From NCBI GenBank assembly GCA_958298945.1, contig OY282609.1, positions 13,746,326-13,810,325 of the forward strand: DNA of 64,000 nt, in the 5' to 3' direction. This document shows, one piece after another, positions 11,430-23,022 of this stretch. This DNA is from Atherix ibis (Eukaryota > Arthropoda > Insecta > Diptera > Athericidae). The translations under genes were made by a program, and so were the position numbers. Every line of letters starts with the position of its first letter. Position 1 is the stretch's first letter. The notes under the pieces were generated by a model. It saw only the letters and a list, made by a program, of their open reading frames with translations. It searched no databases and was not told the DNA's origin.

Positions 11430-14400
11430 AAATATTTAGGACTAATCAATTACATCCAAAAACCTTTTAAACGTAGATTATTCATCAAGAACGGAACATC
11501 ATAAATAGTGAAACTTCTAAGCTCAAAGTAGATGAATCCTATTTTGTTGAAGGGAAAGGAAGGGGAATATAATTTAATATTAAAAAAATATATTGATATC
11601 CTTGTAGTGTGATCAATATTTTTAGCCAAAAATTTACAAAAAAAAATACATTTATTTTTATTATAGAATTTTTACGAATATCTTTTTTCTTTATTGCCAA
11701 TAAGCCAAAAAAAAAAATTTTTTTTAAAACAATACATCCTGAAAATGTCCAAAATATTAGAAAAGATATTGTAAAAAAATTGACAGTAAAAATATTTTCC
11801 AAAAAAGCAAATGTTGCCTTTTTTAATTTTTACTAAAACATTTAAATTTAGTTAAATTTTTGTTTTTTATAATATTTGATATTTTACTTTTTAATATTTA
11901 CTTAATTAAACAAAGAAATTTCCGGCCTAGATTCATATTTCATAAGAAAAATAAATAAATACCCTTTATCACCTTAAAAGTCCTATACCCCCCCCCCCCA
12001 CCCCTTCTTATATGGTTTTATTCAAAGCCTTATTGCACAATATGTCATTAGAAGATCATAAATCACAAATTGTCAGAGTAAATAATTGCTGTTCAAGAAA
12101 CAATATCGTTAATGAAAGAACAATTTTGAAACGCTCCCATTTTGTGTTTTTTCTTCCCAACTATTAACGTTACCCTGTAGAGTATATACTACAGTGAAAT
12201 ATAGGAAAAAAGCTCTTAAAAAAGCTCAACTTTATCAGTTAGCAAGTATTGTTATTGTATAATAATTTTATAGGGAAAATGACGATAAAAATTATGTTTT
12301 TTCTCATTTAGATAATAGCTAAACGGATCTAATTTGATGTTTCCCAATTTGATTTAATCGGAAATATTGTTTATGATTGGGAAAGAAGGCTAATTCGATG
12401 ATATTGTTACTGTTCCTATATTATTACTCTATCACTTTTTATTTGATTATAGACACAAAGCTTTAATGGCTTTTGGCATTTCGAATTTTTTTTATTATAT
12501 TCTCTTAACTTATACCTATCACATTATTATTACTCGTATTATTATTATTGTTGCAAGTATGACTATTGGTATTATTACTATTATTATGTCATTAGGCCAG
12601 TTAAACGTTTTGGTATAGAAGAGATGGATGAAAAGTGAATTCTCTGTATTCATTATTTTTTGTTAATAATAGTATTATTTGTAATATAATTTATGTCAGA
12701 GATGACGGAGAAAAATAATAAGAATACCCTACATATGCAAGTTGAGCTTATTTGAACAATACGACGTTTGTCATCATTATTCTGACAATTACTCTGATGG
12801 TTTTGTTGAATATTGACATTCGTATAAATAAATCATTCAATTGAATGCTTTCATTGTTCAAAAATGATGATTACTGACGGCCATATATGTACGCATAAGT
12901 CAATTTGAAAATATCACGTTGTTGTGACTATAGCCAACAGCAGTCATCAAATTAATGCGACGCTATCTAAAAAAATTTCATAAATACAAATCGTAACGAA
13001 TTGAAAAAGGGGATTTTTTAAATTAACAGTAATAATAATAAGACTACAAAATTAATAAAATTGATTTTTTTTTAAATTTTCCTAACTAAATTACTTTGAG
13101 AAAAAGAAGGGTTGTTGTATGGTAAACTATTGATTATAAAGCAAATAAATCAGAAATGGTTGAAAAAAATTATTGATATTTTGAAAAGTTTCATTTACAA
13201 TTTCTTATGAATGTCCTTTTCTACCAAATATTACTCCACTACATTTTTATATCAATTAGCAACAAAAAATATTCTATTTTTTAATGAGTGCATATAGAAA
13301 TTTCATTTTTAAATCGATTATTAATAATATAAAAATATATTGCTCACCGTCGTTGGAAGGGGTGAAAGATAATCCGGTCTTAAATACTGATTACTAGGAT
13401 TACTAGACGTCAGCATTTTATAATAATTGGTTAAATCCACTTTGAATGGGTTGTTATTATATCCGTTCGATCAGTAAGAAGGGTATATTATTGAATAAAT
13501 TATCCTTTTTTTTGTTGTTGTTGTAATAACAGCTACCGCAGTATTTTGATTATAACAATTATTACGATTAGTGTAATTTATTAAAGAAATTCGTCATCTA
13601 CATAAATAGTATCCATGAACTTTTTAGTAATTTACTTATTTATATATGAACTTTGTTTAACGATGAAGGATAATAATCTTTATCCTTTTATTCTCTTATA
13701 CACTGTTTTTAAGTTTTTCTACTATTATTATTATATAATCTTTTGTAAAATTGGGTTTGTTTTTTATAAATACTTTTATTTAACTTTTATAAAACTCACA
13801 ATAATTAGGAAAAATTATAAAAATTTTGAATAATTATCATATGCTTTTCGTATTATTAATTTATATCCTTTGGTTATTGTATCCATTTTTGGGTCGATAA
13901 ACGATGAATAATATCCTTCTGTTAAGGTTTTTTTCTTTTTTCTTTTTTTTTTACACAAAAATTATGTTTTTTTTTTTGTTGGATGTTAAAAATTTGCACA
14001 CTTATTTTTAATAATTAAGAGTAGATTTTCTAATCGAAAATTTTTAATTTACAAAACTAAAAAAGACTTGTTTCTTTTGCAAAAAAAATTATCCGTTTTA
14101 TAGATAATTAAAAAAACCAAGAATGCTGTGTATTTTTGAATAAGTTTTAAAAATAAATTAATGAGGAGTTCAAACTTAATTTTTTTTTTTTTTGTTAGTT
14201 GAATTCGTCCCTTTTCTTCACTTTTTGTAAAATTGTATTTAGTATATTTTAGCACAAACATACACAAAAGAAAAGGCACTTATTTTTAAAATTTGTTTTG
14301 TTTTTTATTGTTAATATTTAAAAAGAATAAAATAATTTGTCAGCACTTAAATTGCTAGAAATTTATGGCAATATTTCTAAAGTTTAGTATGCCTTAACAT

Positions 14401-14830
14401 TTTTTTTTTTTTATGTATCCAGGTGTGCCTATGTTACGCATAATTAATTAATTTGACACAAAAAATTTTTATGCACTTTAGAATTGTTTTAAAAATACAA
14501 TATAGTTTTTTTTTTGTTTTTTTTTTGAGCTAAATTTCAAAATATTTATTGATAATATTAGTTTTTTTTTTCTCTCGCAATTTTTTCCACTAATAATGAC
14601 AAGGCGATTTTTTTTTCTTTTAAATAAATAAACTTAAAAACCACCAAAAATATATCGCGGATATGATTAACTACAGAGAAACTCTTACGGGAATTACATG
14701 CGACCAACAGGAATATCTGACATCGACTAGTTAGCGGTTTGTACGCAATGGCGGTGTGTCTAATTTGACGGTAAAAATGGTCAAACCTCTTTTCCTCCCC
14801 TCTTTTCCTGACATGTTACATTAGAATAAC
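11430..14830. other. AT-rich intergenic sequence
   Basis: Contains an 11-12 base poly-C run near 11989-12000, AT triplet-rich stretches near 12500-12590 and many homopolymers. ORFs near 11.6, 13.6 and 14.1 kb are low-complexity translations. Nothing recognised. Confidence 0.45.
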
Positions 14831-14832
14831 AG

Positions 14833-15518
14833 TTGTACAAATTGAGATTACTTTTTCTCATCAGAATCATATTCGTATGCTCTAAATATACTCTCCCTCT
14901 TCAACAAAGTGAATTTCTCACAAACTCATTGTTAAAACTGAGACTTTTTCACATTCGATTTGGGATTTTTGAGAAAATTCACACTACTACTAGTGAATTT
15001 TGGTGTATCAAAGTGAGAGCGGAAGCGTACAAAGTTTTGCTGGGGAAATCCATGGTCTTGAACGGAAGAGACTCTATAAGCTGGTTTAAGTTAGACTAGA
15101 AACGTTTATGTTTAAGAGATTCTCCAGAATAACAATTTTCGCCAGAAAAAAATAATTCGGAGAGAATTCCTTTGCGCAACTTCAGAATACCTTCCAGAAT
15201 ATATGAGGGACGATCGCATAGGTCAGAGCAGCACGTGAGAAGACGGGCGCCGTCGAGAAGCAGCACTTCCCGAAAAGTGTAAATATTTGCCGGACATGAA
15301 CTACAAAATCATCGGAGTTACGGTAGCTCAGTGTATGTTAGCTGGAGGTCTCCCCGGAATTCCGGTGGAGAACATAAGAGCTTGCTGGGGAACAATAATA
15401 TTTTCTCTCAAAAAGTTGATGCGCTAGTGTTTAGCTCCGCTCTCGATGTGATTATACGCTCAGTGATGTTTCTGGCTTTCAACACGAATGGGGATGGCTA
15501 TCCAAAATTGTCAGTATG
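14833..15518 (+). pseudogene. Degenerate coding-like stretch, family unknown
   Basis: Base composition shifts to near-balanced and two long open stretches occur. The first is an 88-codon frame ending at 15099. The second is a frame (about 15152-15415) containing REFLCATSEYLPEYMRDDRI, one in-frame TGA, REAALPEKCKYLPDMNYKII, then GVTVAQCMLAGGLPGIPVEN and IRACWGTIIFSLKKLM. This looks like a decayed protein rather than random AT-rich DNA, possibly from a transposon, but I do not recognise the family. No terminal repeats or splice signals were identified. Confidence 0.4.
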
Positions 15519-15559
15519 ATGTACCGGAGAGTGGTTCCCCTTATTTTGTTTTGGCTCTT

Positions 15560-16743
15560 GAGAGAGGAACTGCTCTAACTTTAAGCAAGTGTCTATGACA
15601 AACTGGCACAGTACTCTGTAGTAGTGCCACTCAGCTGATATTATTTGCATGAGGTCATTTTGTTTTGATTTTTCTATTCAATGGAAGTGGAATGGTTTAG
15701 TTCAGCTGTTCTTATACCCATCCGCCCCATTTTCCAATTGGAAAGAAAACGAATATGCCGGCATAAGTTTTTGAATAGAATTTATGATAAGGAATACCAT
15801 AAGTAAAAAATTAAGTATAATAAATGATGGCAATAGGAAATTTTATATAAAATTATTAGCCTGTAATATTCTGTTAGGTGATATGCGTATATAAGATATT
15901 ACGTAGTTAGGGAAAGGTGGGATTATACACATATATGAGAAAATATCTTTTCTGGAAAATATTTTCTACTGAATTGCTTTTACAAAATCTGTCTTCAAAT
16001 GTTGGTTCTTGTGAGTTTATTTCATTCTAAAAGAATTTATTCTAGAGTCATTTTGAATTTTTCTCACAAAAGCCCTTTAATTATTGTATACTTTTTAGAA
16101 ATTTTACAAAAATTATAATTTTATTGGACTTATCCCCAATCTGTGCTACAGAAAATAAATTTAAACAAAAGATACTTTTAAACTTAAATTTAAATAATTT
16201 TTTTATATTTTATATTGCTTATATTTTACCATATTATGTGTAAAATATGATATTATTCAAATGTATGTCGAAAAAGTTCTTGACTGTAACTCAGCCATTA
16301 CTTGACGGATATTGGTTTTTTAAATGCTTTAAATTAAAGAGTATTTGATGGAAAATTTTTATTGAAGAGTACTTGATGGATACTCCTCAGTCAAAGAGCT
16401 ACAGTAAAAGAACCATGTAAATTTCTAGGCACTGCTAGGACAGCTCAGGTCCTTTGGGTTCACCAAAACTCGTAGGCCACTTCTAGTATAGATCTTACTG
16501 TATGGATAATTCACCCAAAAGTAAGCAACTTGCAGGATGCGTAGGCCAACCGCATCAAATCGGATAATCTTGGAGGTCAATTTGATATAAAATTACGCTT
16601 CCAGGGAACTTTTTGCGCAATAAAGCTAAAAATATGTTGCGTTATGCTAAAGCCAAATATAGACCAAATTAAAATCTTCAATTTCAGGCCCAACACCTTA
16701 AAGTTCATATGGTCATATCGTTCGGAATTATTGGTAACGGTTC
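15560..16743. other. Intergenic, holds one interspersed repeat fragment
   Basis: Nothing coding was recognised. Positions 16435-16545 resemble 31318-31430: both carry 'ctgctag', then 'ggctcag'-like and 'gggttcacca' blocks, then 'gccact' and 'ttgcagga'. This suggests two decayed copies of one repeat family. Confidence 0.45.
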
Positions 16744-16751
16744 ATTTAGAC
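16744..16751. repeat. Left target-site duplication of the hAT
   Basis: ATTTAGAC directly precedes the hAT left end. The identical octamer follows the right end at 21632-21639. Eight-base duplications are the hAT hallmark. Confidence 0.88.
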
Positions 16752-16980
16752 CAGTGATTCTCAAAGTGGTATATATCGACCCCCAGGGGTCTATGACAAC
16801 CTGTAAGGGGTGTACGTCAGCGAAAAAAAAATTTCGGGTCCATGAAATGAAAATGGGGGTCCACGAAAGTGGATTTCAACATACAGCGATAGTACCTATT
16901 TACTTACATTATACTATCTTATAATATAAAGACATATACATTATTTATAAAAGTACCTATGAAGTAAAAAATTTATTATA

Positions 16981-18242
16981 TAAGTTGTAGTAAAAAGTAA
17001 TCCATTATTTTGCCAATAGATGGCTTTAGGAGTCTGTATCTCCCGTTTTAAAAGTGCGATCGGGTTGCACTAGATGGCGTTAGAAAGATAAGATTTTGTA
17101 CTAAAAAAGTACAGTTTTGTGATTACTTGACTCAGTATATTTTTAGCACGCGTCAAAGATGGACACCAACAAAGAGAAAATACGCCATATTTTACAGTTT
17201 TTCTTCGATAAAGGCGAAAACGCAAGCCAGGCAGCTGAAAATGTGAATAGTGTTTATGGTCCTAAGACTGTAACAGCCAATCACGCGCAATTTTGGTTTC
17301 GTCGATTCCGTTCCGGTAATTTTGATGTCAAAGATGCAGCACGCTCTGGAAGGCCAATTGTCGAAAATGTCGATAAAATAATGGAAATCGTCGAGTCCGA
17401 CCGTCACGTAAGCACTGTTTCGATTGCCCAGGAGCTAAACATTGCACAAAAAACCGTTTGGAACAACTTAAATAAGGCTAGATACAAAACGAAGCTCGAT
17501 GTATGGGTGCCACACGAGTTGTCGCAAAAAAACCTCATGGACCGAATTTCCATCTGCGAATCGCTGCTGAATCGGAACAATATCGATCCATTTCTGAAGC
17601 GGATGGTTACTGGTGATGAAAAGTGGGTCACTTACGACAACGTCAAGCGACAACGGTCGTGGTCAAATCGCGGTCACCCGGCGCAAACGGTGGTCAAGCC
17701 AGGATTGACAGCCAGGAAGGTTTTGCTGTGTGTTTGGTGGGACTGGAAGGGAATCATCTACTATGAGCTGCTCCTCTACGGCCGAACTCTTAATTCGGAT
17801 ATACTATACTATCAACAATTGGACCGTATGAAAGAAGCAATCGCCCAGAAGCGGCCAGCTTTGGCCAATAGGAGAGGAATTGTGTTCCATCAGGTCAACG
17901 CCAGGCCGCATACATCGATAATGACTCGCCAGAAGTTCCCGGACCTTGGTTGGGATGTTCTTATGCATCCACCTTATAGTCCGGATCTGGCACCAAGTGA
18001 TTACCACCTCTTCCTGTCTATGACGAATGATTTTGCAGTTGAAAAATTCGCCTCAAGAGAAGATTGTGAAAATCGACTGTCCCAGTTTTTTTGCCAATAG
18101 GGACGAGGGTTTCTATGAGAGAGGCATTATGAAACTACCTCCAAAACGGTGCATATTTGACCTAAATCATATAATTCTATCTATGCTAAATAAAACCTTC
18201 AATTTAAAGCAAAAATAATGGATTCCTTTTTACTACAACTTA
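16981..18242 (+). mobile_element. Mariner element C (mellifera type), nested in hAT
   Basis: Ends are near-perfect inverted repeats of about 31 bp: AAGTTGTAGTAAAAAG, one or two mismatches, then ATCCATTATTTT. They are flanked by TA at 16981-16982 and 18241-18242. A sister copy lies at 55805-57055. Confidence 0.9.
17159..18165 (+). pseudogene. Mariner transposase C, near full length but inactive
   Basis: Reads without interruption for 313 codons from MDTNKEKIRHILQFFFDKG. The features are mellifera-like: an N-terminal helix-turn-helix region (FWFRRFRSGNFDVKDAARSG, then SIAQELNIAQKTVW), WVPHELSQKNLMDR, first catalytic TGDEKW, WWDWKGIIYYELL, and HPPYSPDLAPSDYHLF with the third aspartate. The second catalytic motif is HQVNARPH, so the aspartate is replaced by valine (the sister copy keeps HQDN). 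An extra T in a poly-T run shifts the frame at SQFF. A 21-base deletion relative to the sister removes the WQQVIEQ block before the natural stop at about 18163-18165. Confidence 0.9.
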
Positions 18243-18346
18243 TATTTGTTTATAAAATTGTGTAAGTTGTAGGAGGATGTAGGCATTCGCTTTGTGGTCA
18301 CAGTACAAATTTGAACTTGTAAAAACATGCACATAATAGGCGTTTT

Positions 18347-18696
18347 CCTTTGGACCAATTTTGCTACTAGTCGGTAGCTGCGAATAGATGACCAAAGGAA
18401 AGCCAAATTCTAAACACTAGTAGAAACATAACCTCAAAATAGTCAGCAACAATACTGAGTTTACTCACACATAAACAATAAAAACTGAGTTTATTCACAC
18501 ATAAACAATACTGACAAAAATATGACTCTTCAACATAACCAACAAACCCGCAAAACTATCTATTTTCACTTTAGCAACTAGAATCCACCTAACGTAAATT
18601 GTATGCGTAACTCCCAGTTCAATGTGCTCGTTTGTTTTAGGTAGAGTAGATGATGACAGCTAGAACTACCGACTAGTTGCAAAATTGGTCCAAAGG
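18347..18696. mobile_element. MITE copy 2, nested in hAT
   Basis: A 350-bp element with terminal inverted repeats of about 31 bp and one mismatch. The first 20 bases at left are CCTTTGGACCAATTTTGCTA, followed by CTAGTCGGTAG. The interior shares blocks with the MITEs at 3956-4266 and about 42155-42525. It has no coding capacity. A target duplication was not clear. Confidence 0.8.
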
Positions 18697-18968
18697 ATAT
18701 ACCAGTAGCATCTTGTTAAAAGCACACGCGTAGTAAAAATTCTTGTCAATTTTTGTCTCACAGCTTCGCGAACTTGCACTGACTAATTCAATTCGTCACT
18801 CTATAAATACGAAAATGAGATAAATACGTTTATTCGTTTCCTGAATCTTGAAAAGGAAAGTGCTAAGAAAATATTTAAAAAAATATAAACTGGTAGTTTA
18901 TCACAAAAAATATAGTGCCGGAGAAATGTAACTAATTATTTTTTTATTAAATTTTAGTTTTGTACTCG

Positions 18969-20240
18969 TAACAGTTCGGCTGAAAAGTTTATAAGGTAAC
19001 GCAGTAAAAATATTTTTTTTTGCAAAATTCAATTTTTTTATTTAACGTAGTTGCCTTCGAAGGCGATACAGCGATTATAGCGATCTTCCAACTTTTCGAT
19101 ACCATTTTTATAGTACTCTTTCGGTTTTGCCTCAAAATAGGCCTCAGTTTCGGCAATCACTTCATCATCGGTCTTAAATTTCTTGCCAGCGAGCATTCTC
19201 TTGAGGTCTGCAAACAGGAAAAAGTCGCTGTGGGCCAGATCTGGAGAATACGGTGGATGGGGAAGCAATTCGTAGCCCAATTCATTGAGTTAGATCATCG
19301 TTTTCATCGACTTGTGACACGGTGCATTGTCTTGGTGAAACAACACTTTTTTCTTCTTCAAATGAGGCCGTTTCTTAGCGATTTTTTTCTTCAAACGATC
19401 CAATAACGCTATATAATTGTTGATCGTCTGTCCCTTCTGGAGATAGTCAATGAATATTATATCATGCGCATCCCAAAATACAGACGCCATCACCTTGCCA
19501 GCCGACTGTTGCGTCTTTCCACGCTTTGGATTCGGTTCGTCGCTCGCTCTCCACTCTGCCGACTGCCGATTGGACTCTGGAGTGTAGTGACGGAGCCATG
19601 TTTCATCCATTGTCACATATCGACGCAAAAACTCGGGTTTATTGCGCTTGAACAGCTCCAAACACTGCTCAGAATCATCAACACGTTGTTGTTTTTGGTC
19701 CACAGTGAGCTCACGCGGCACCCACTTTCGCATGCCCAAATATTCATGCACGATATGTCCAACACGTTCTTCCGATATCTTCAGAGTCTCAGCTATCTCG
19801 CTCAACTTCACTTTACGGTCATTTAAAATTATTTTGTGGATTTTTTTGATGTTTTCTGCCGTCCACCACCTCTTTTGGGCGTCCACTGCGTTCTGCATCA
19901 ACTGTGCTCGTACGACCAGTTCGAAATTGACGAAACCAATATTCCACAGTTGAAATAGCTGGAGCAGAGTCCGGATAACGTTTGTCAAACCATGCTTTGG
20001 TTTCCACTGTATTTTTTTCCATCAAAAAGCAATGCTTTATCAATACACGAAATTCGTCTTAACCCATTTTTTTTTCAATAACAAAAGTTGCTTCACTTAA
20101 AATGCTATATCTCACGAACCAATCGACCGATTGCTGTCAAATTTTGACAGGAATCATTTGAAGGATGGTGCTTTGTGATAATTAAGTAGATTTTTTTGCG
20201 CCATCTAAACGTCAACCTTATAAACTTTTCAGCCGATCTA
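18969..20240 (-). mobile_element. Mariner element D (irritans type), nested in hAT
   Basis: Inverted ends contain TCGGCTGAAAAGTTTATAAG, flanked by TA at 18969-18970 and 20239-20240. The transposase relic reads on the minus strand. Confidence 0.88.
19038..20067 (-). pseudogene. Irritans-type mariner transposase pseudogene D
   Basis: The conceptual protein matches the irritans group that includes Himar1: FRVLIKHCFLMEKNTVETKA, AERSGRPKEVV, IKKIHKIILNDRK, EERVGHIVHEYLGMRKWVPR, TMDETWLRHYTPESNRQSAE, GKVMASVFWDAH, FHQDNAPCHKS, and HPPYSPDLAHSDFFLF near the C-terminus. All three catalytic aspartates survive. It is dead because codon 3 is TAA (MG*DEF), a frameshift lies near 19865 just after KEVV, and a stop follows KSMKTMI at about 19290. 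A few residues between MRK and WVPR (where Himar1 has LCAK) are also missing. The final stop is at 19038-19040. Confidence 0.9.
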
Positions 20241-20259
20241 GCAAAGATAGATAAATTAC

Positions 20260-21460
20260 GCCGATCATGACTTCAGTTATTAGTAGTTTAATATACAAAT
20301 TATGCAAAATTACACCAGTACTTCTCAATAGTTTCTTTTTGAAAGTTGAAGAGGTCTTAAAAACTGTTTTACACAAACGTGCATCTGATATCATTAAAAG
20401 AATTCCCTTAAACAACAATACTGTTGAAAGACGTATTGATAAAATAAGTTCTGATATTGTGTAATTATTTGCAAACGACCCATTTCTCTATAAAACTGGA
20501 CGAGTCAACTTTACCTGGTAATGAAGCATTATTATTGGCATATGTTCGTTTTCTTATGAATCAAGAAATCTACGAAGAACTGTTCTTCGCAAGAACTTTG
20601 ACAACCGACAGTAAAGGTGAATCAATATTTCATGTTTTGAAGGAAAGGAACACTTTCATCAATTACACCTTCACACTGAAGTACGCTGGCTATCGAAAGG
20701 CTTATGTTTGGACAAGATTTTTTACACTTTTTAAGACTATTTTAGAATTTCTGAATACTAAAGATAAAATTTTATAATAAAAGACAATTTAATAAAGTGG
20801 AAAACAGACATCGCCTATTTATGTTAACAGATTTGTTTACAAAATTTAATATGGTTAATTTGCAGTTACAAGGCGACAGTATAAATTTGATTAAAACAAA
20901 GTCCATCTTATTAGCGTTTCTTGCCAGAGTTAAACTAATGAAGCAAAATATTGGTGGACGGGGCGAATTTTCCCAGTTCCCCAATTTGTCACAGACAAAC
21001 TGCTAGGAAGACATCTATTCAGATTTAAATACCCTCTATTCTGATTGTGAAACTAGAATTAAGGATGTTTTGACTATGGTAATACCACCGTGGATAATTA
21101 ACCCATATGGTGACATAGAAGAAACGAATGTCATAATACAAGAGCAACTGACTGAAATAAGTACAAACGAAGAACTTAAAGTTCAGTTTAAGCACGGATA
21201 TCAGTACTTCTGGCTGCAAAAAAAAACATACCCGTTCCTTATCCCGTATTTTTAATTTCCTTTCCATCGTCATACCTAGTGGAAAGGGGGTTCAGCGCTG
21301 TTACCAATCTCCTAACGAAAAAAAGAAACAGACTGGACATTATTAGCCGAGGAGATTTAAGATTAAACCTTACAAAATTGACGCCAATTTATTATCAAAG
21401 GATCAGGTTCATCCTTCCCACTAAAAACATTTATTTATTGCTTAGTTTATTTTATGTTAT
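20260..21460 (+). pseudogene. hAT transposase pseudogene (ZBED5/SCAND3-like)
   Basis: Pieces in shifting frames match the hAT transposases related to ZBED5, SCAND3 and GTF2IRD2: VLKTVLHKRASDIIKRIPLN, NNTVERRIDKISSDI, FSIKLDESTLPGNEALLLAY, FFARTLTTDSKGESIF, then LHLHTEVRWLSKGLCLDKIF, and C-terminally SSYLVERGFSAVTNLLTKKR plus NRLDIISRGDLRLNLTK, the dimerisation and catalytic-glutamate end region. The central part between KGESIF and LHTEVRW is deleted, and the N-terminal BED zinc finger was not found. It is bounded by the hAT ends listed above, which supports its being the hAT's own enzyme. Confidence 0.85.
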
Positions 21461-21631
21461 GTTTATTTTATATAAAAGATACAAAATTTTATTTTAAGTA
21501 GTTTTAATTACTAAACTTCACTACAGTTAGAAATTTACAAATTAATCAATATCAGGTAAGTGGTGGGTCTACCAAAAACTGAAAAACATGGCACAAGGGG
21601 TCTACGATGCAAAAAGGTTTGGCAACCTCTG

Positions 21632-21639
21632 ATTTAGAC
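21632..21639. repeat. Right target-site duplication of the hAT
   Basis: ATTTAGAC, identical to 16744-16751. Confidence 0.88.
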
Positions 21640-21984
21640 CTTTCGACCACAATTCACACCAGGCAATGAATTTTCAGAGATACAATGACTTTTCTATTGC
21701 AATTTGTGGTTTTTGTTTACAATCCTCATAATCGGTAATTTTACTTAATAACGTATCCACCAAGTCAGAAGAAACTAATCGTCTCCGGCGAAACTTTGGT
21801 GCATAATTTCGATGTTAAGCAAGGTTTTTTTTTTATTAATATATTGTGTGTATAATTTAAAAAACACATGGTTTTTGTTAATAATAACTCATATGGCATT
21901 TTGGAGGTTAAACATATTTCTTTCATTCTCGATTAGTCATTGAACGAAATAGTGTAAACAACAAAGTTTTTTTTTGCTTCAAAA
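21640..21984. other. Sequence upstream of intact mariner ORF
   Basis: Should contain the 5' end of the mariner that follows. I could not find an inverted match here to the sequence downstream of the ORF (the region around 23080-23105). Confidence 0.4.
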
Positions 21985-23022
21985 ATGTCGAATTTCGTAC
22001 CAAAAAAGTTCCATTTGTGGGAAGTGTTGATTTACTTCTTCAATTTGAAAAAAAGTGCAGCTGAAGCACATCGATTGCTCACCGAAGCTTATTCTGAATA
22101 TGTTCCATCGATTTCAACGTGCGAGAGATGGTTTGTACGGTTTAGAAGTGGTGATTTTGACACGGAAGACAAAGAACGACCAGGTCAGCCAAAAAAGTTT
22201 GAAGATGAAGATTTGGAGGCATTACTCGACGAAGACTGTTGTCGAACTCAAGAAGAAATTGCCAAATCATTGGGAGGCACTCAAGCAGCCATTTCAAAAC
22301 GTTTGAAAGCAGCAGGATTCATCCAACAGCAAGGAAATTGGGTCCCATATGAATTGAAGCCGAGAGACGTGGAAAGGCGATTTTGCATGTCCGAAATGCT
22401 GCTTGAACGGCAGAAAAAGAAGTCGTTTTTGAATCGAATCATTACTAGCGACGAAAAATGGATTCATTACGACAACCCAAAGTGCAAAAAATCGTATGTG
22501 AAGCCCGGCCAACCAGCCAAATCAACGCCAAAGCCAAATATCCATGGCGCCAAGGTAATGCTCTGTATTTGGTGGGATCAGAAGGGTGTGATCTATTATG
22601 AGCTATTGAAATCGGGCCAGATGATCACAAGCGACCTCTATCGAACACAATTAATCCGTTTGAAGCGAGCATTGGCCGAAAAACGCCCGGAATATGCGAC
22701 CAGACACGAAGCCATAATTTTCCATCATGACAACGCTCGGCCTCATGTTGCAAGACCGGTTAAAAATTATTTAGAAAACAGTGGCTGGGAAGTTTTGCCT
22801 CACCCGCCTTATAGCCTAGACTTTGCCCCATCCGACAACCATTTGCTTAGATCCATGCAAAACGCCCTCACCGGAATACGCTTCACTTCAGAAGAGGGCA
22901 TCAAAAATTGGCTCGATTCATTCTTGGCCTCAAAACCGGAGCAGTTTTTTTGGCGCGGAATCCATATGTTGCCAGAAAGATGGGAAAAAGTAGTGGGTTC
23001 CGATGGAAAATACTTTGAATAA
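21985..23022 (+). CDS. Mariner transposase, uninterrupted 345-codon ORF
   Basis: Cut-and-paste DNA transposase that would bind mariner ends and insert at TA. The ORF is 345 aa, the same length as Mos1. The N-terminal DNA-binding part (1-112) includes CERWFVRFRSGDFDTEDKER and TQEEIAKSLGGTQAAISKRL. The WVPYEL linker is at 119-124. The catalytic residues are D156 (TSDEKW), D249 (FHHDN) and D284 (APSD), at the Mos1 positions, with exactly 34 residues between the last two. The C-terminus ends WEKVVGSDGKYFE like Mos1. Oddities: the usual YSPDLAPSDYHLF reads YSLDFAPSDNHLL, and HEL reads YEL. No left terminal repeat was recognised. It is the only intact transposase frame in the window. Whether it is active or merely young is not visible. 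Confidence 0.9.
   Translation: MSNFVPKKFHLWEVLIYFFNLKKSAAEAHRLLTEAYSEYVPSISTCERWFVRFRSGDFDTEDKERPGQPKKFEDEDLEALLDEDCCRTQEEIAKSLGGTQAAISKRLKAAGFIQQQGNWVPYELKPRDVERRFCMSEMLLERQKKKSFLNRIITSDEKWIHYDNPKCKKSYVKPGQPAKSTPKPNIHGAKVMLCIWWDQKGVIYYELLKSGQMITSDLYRTQLIRLKRALAEKRPEYATRHEAIIFHHDNARPHVARPVKNYLENSGWEVLPHPPYSLDFAPSDNHLLRSMQNALTGIRFTSEEGIKNWLDSFLASKPEQFFWRGIHMLPERWEKVVGSDGKYFE

Larger units (their letters stand above)
16752..21631 (+). mobile_element. hAT element, interrupted by nested transposons
   Basis: The left end reads CAGTGATTCTCAAAGTGG and the right end, inverted, CAGAGGTTGCCAAACC. They agree at 10 of the first 15 positions, in the CAGNGNTT..CAAA pattern of hAT termini, and are bounded by identical ATTTAGAC octamers. 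Inside lie mariner C (16981-18242), a MITE (18347-18696) and mariner D (18969-20240). The hAT's own transposase relic is at about 20260-21460. Removing the two mariners leaves about 2.35 kb. The hAT must be older than all three insertions. Confidence 0.88.

Noticed and set aside
19464..19826. 120-codon plus-strand ORF
   Set aside because: Antisense shadow of the irritans-type transposase relic.
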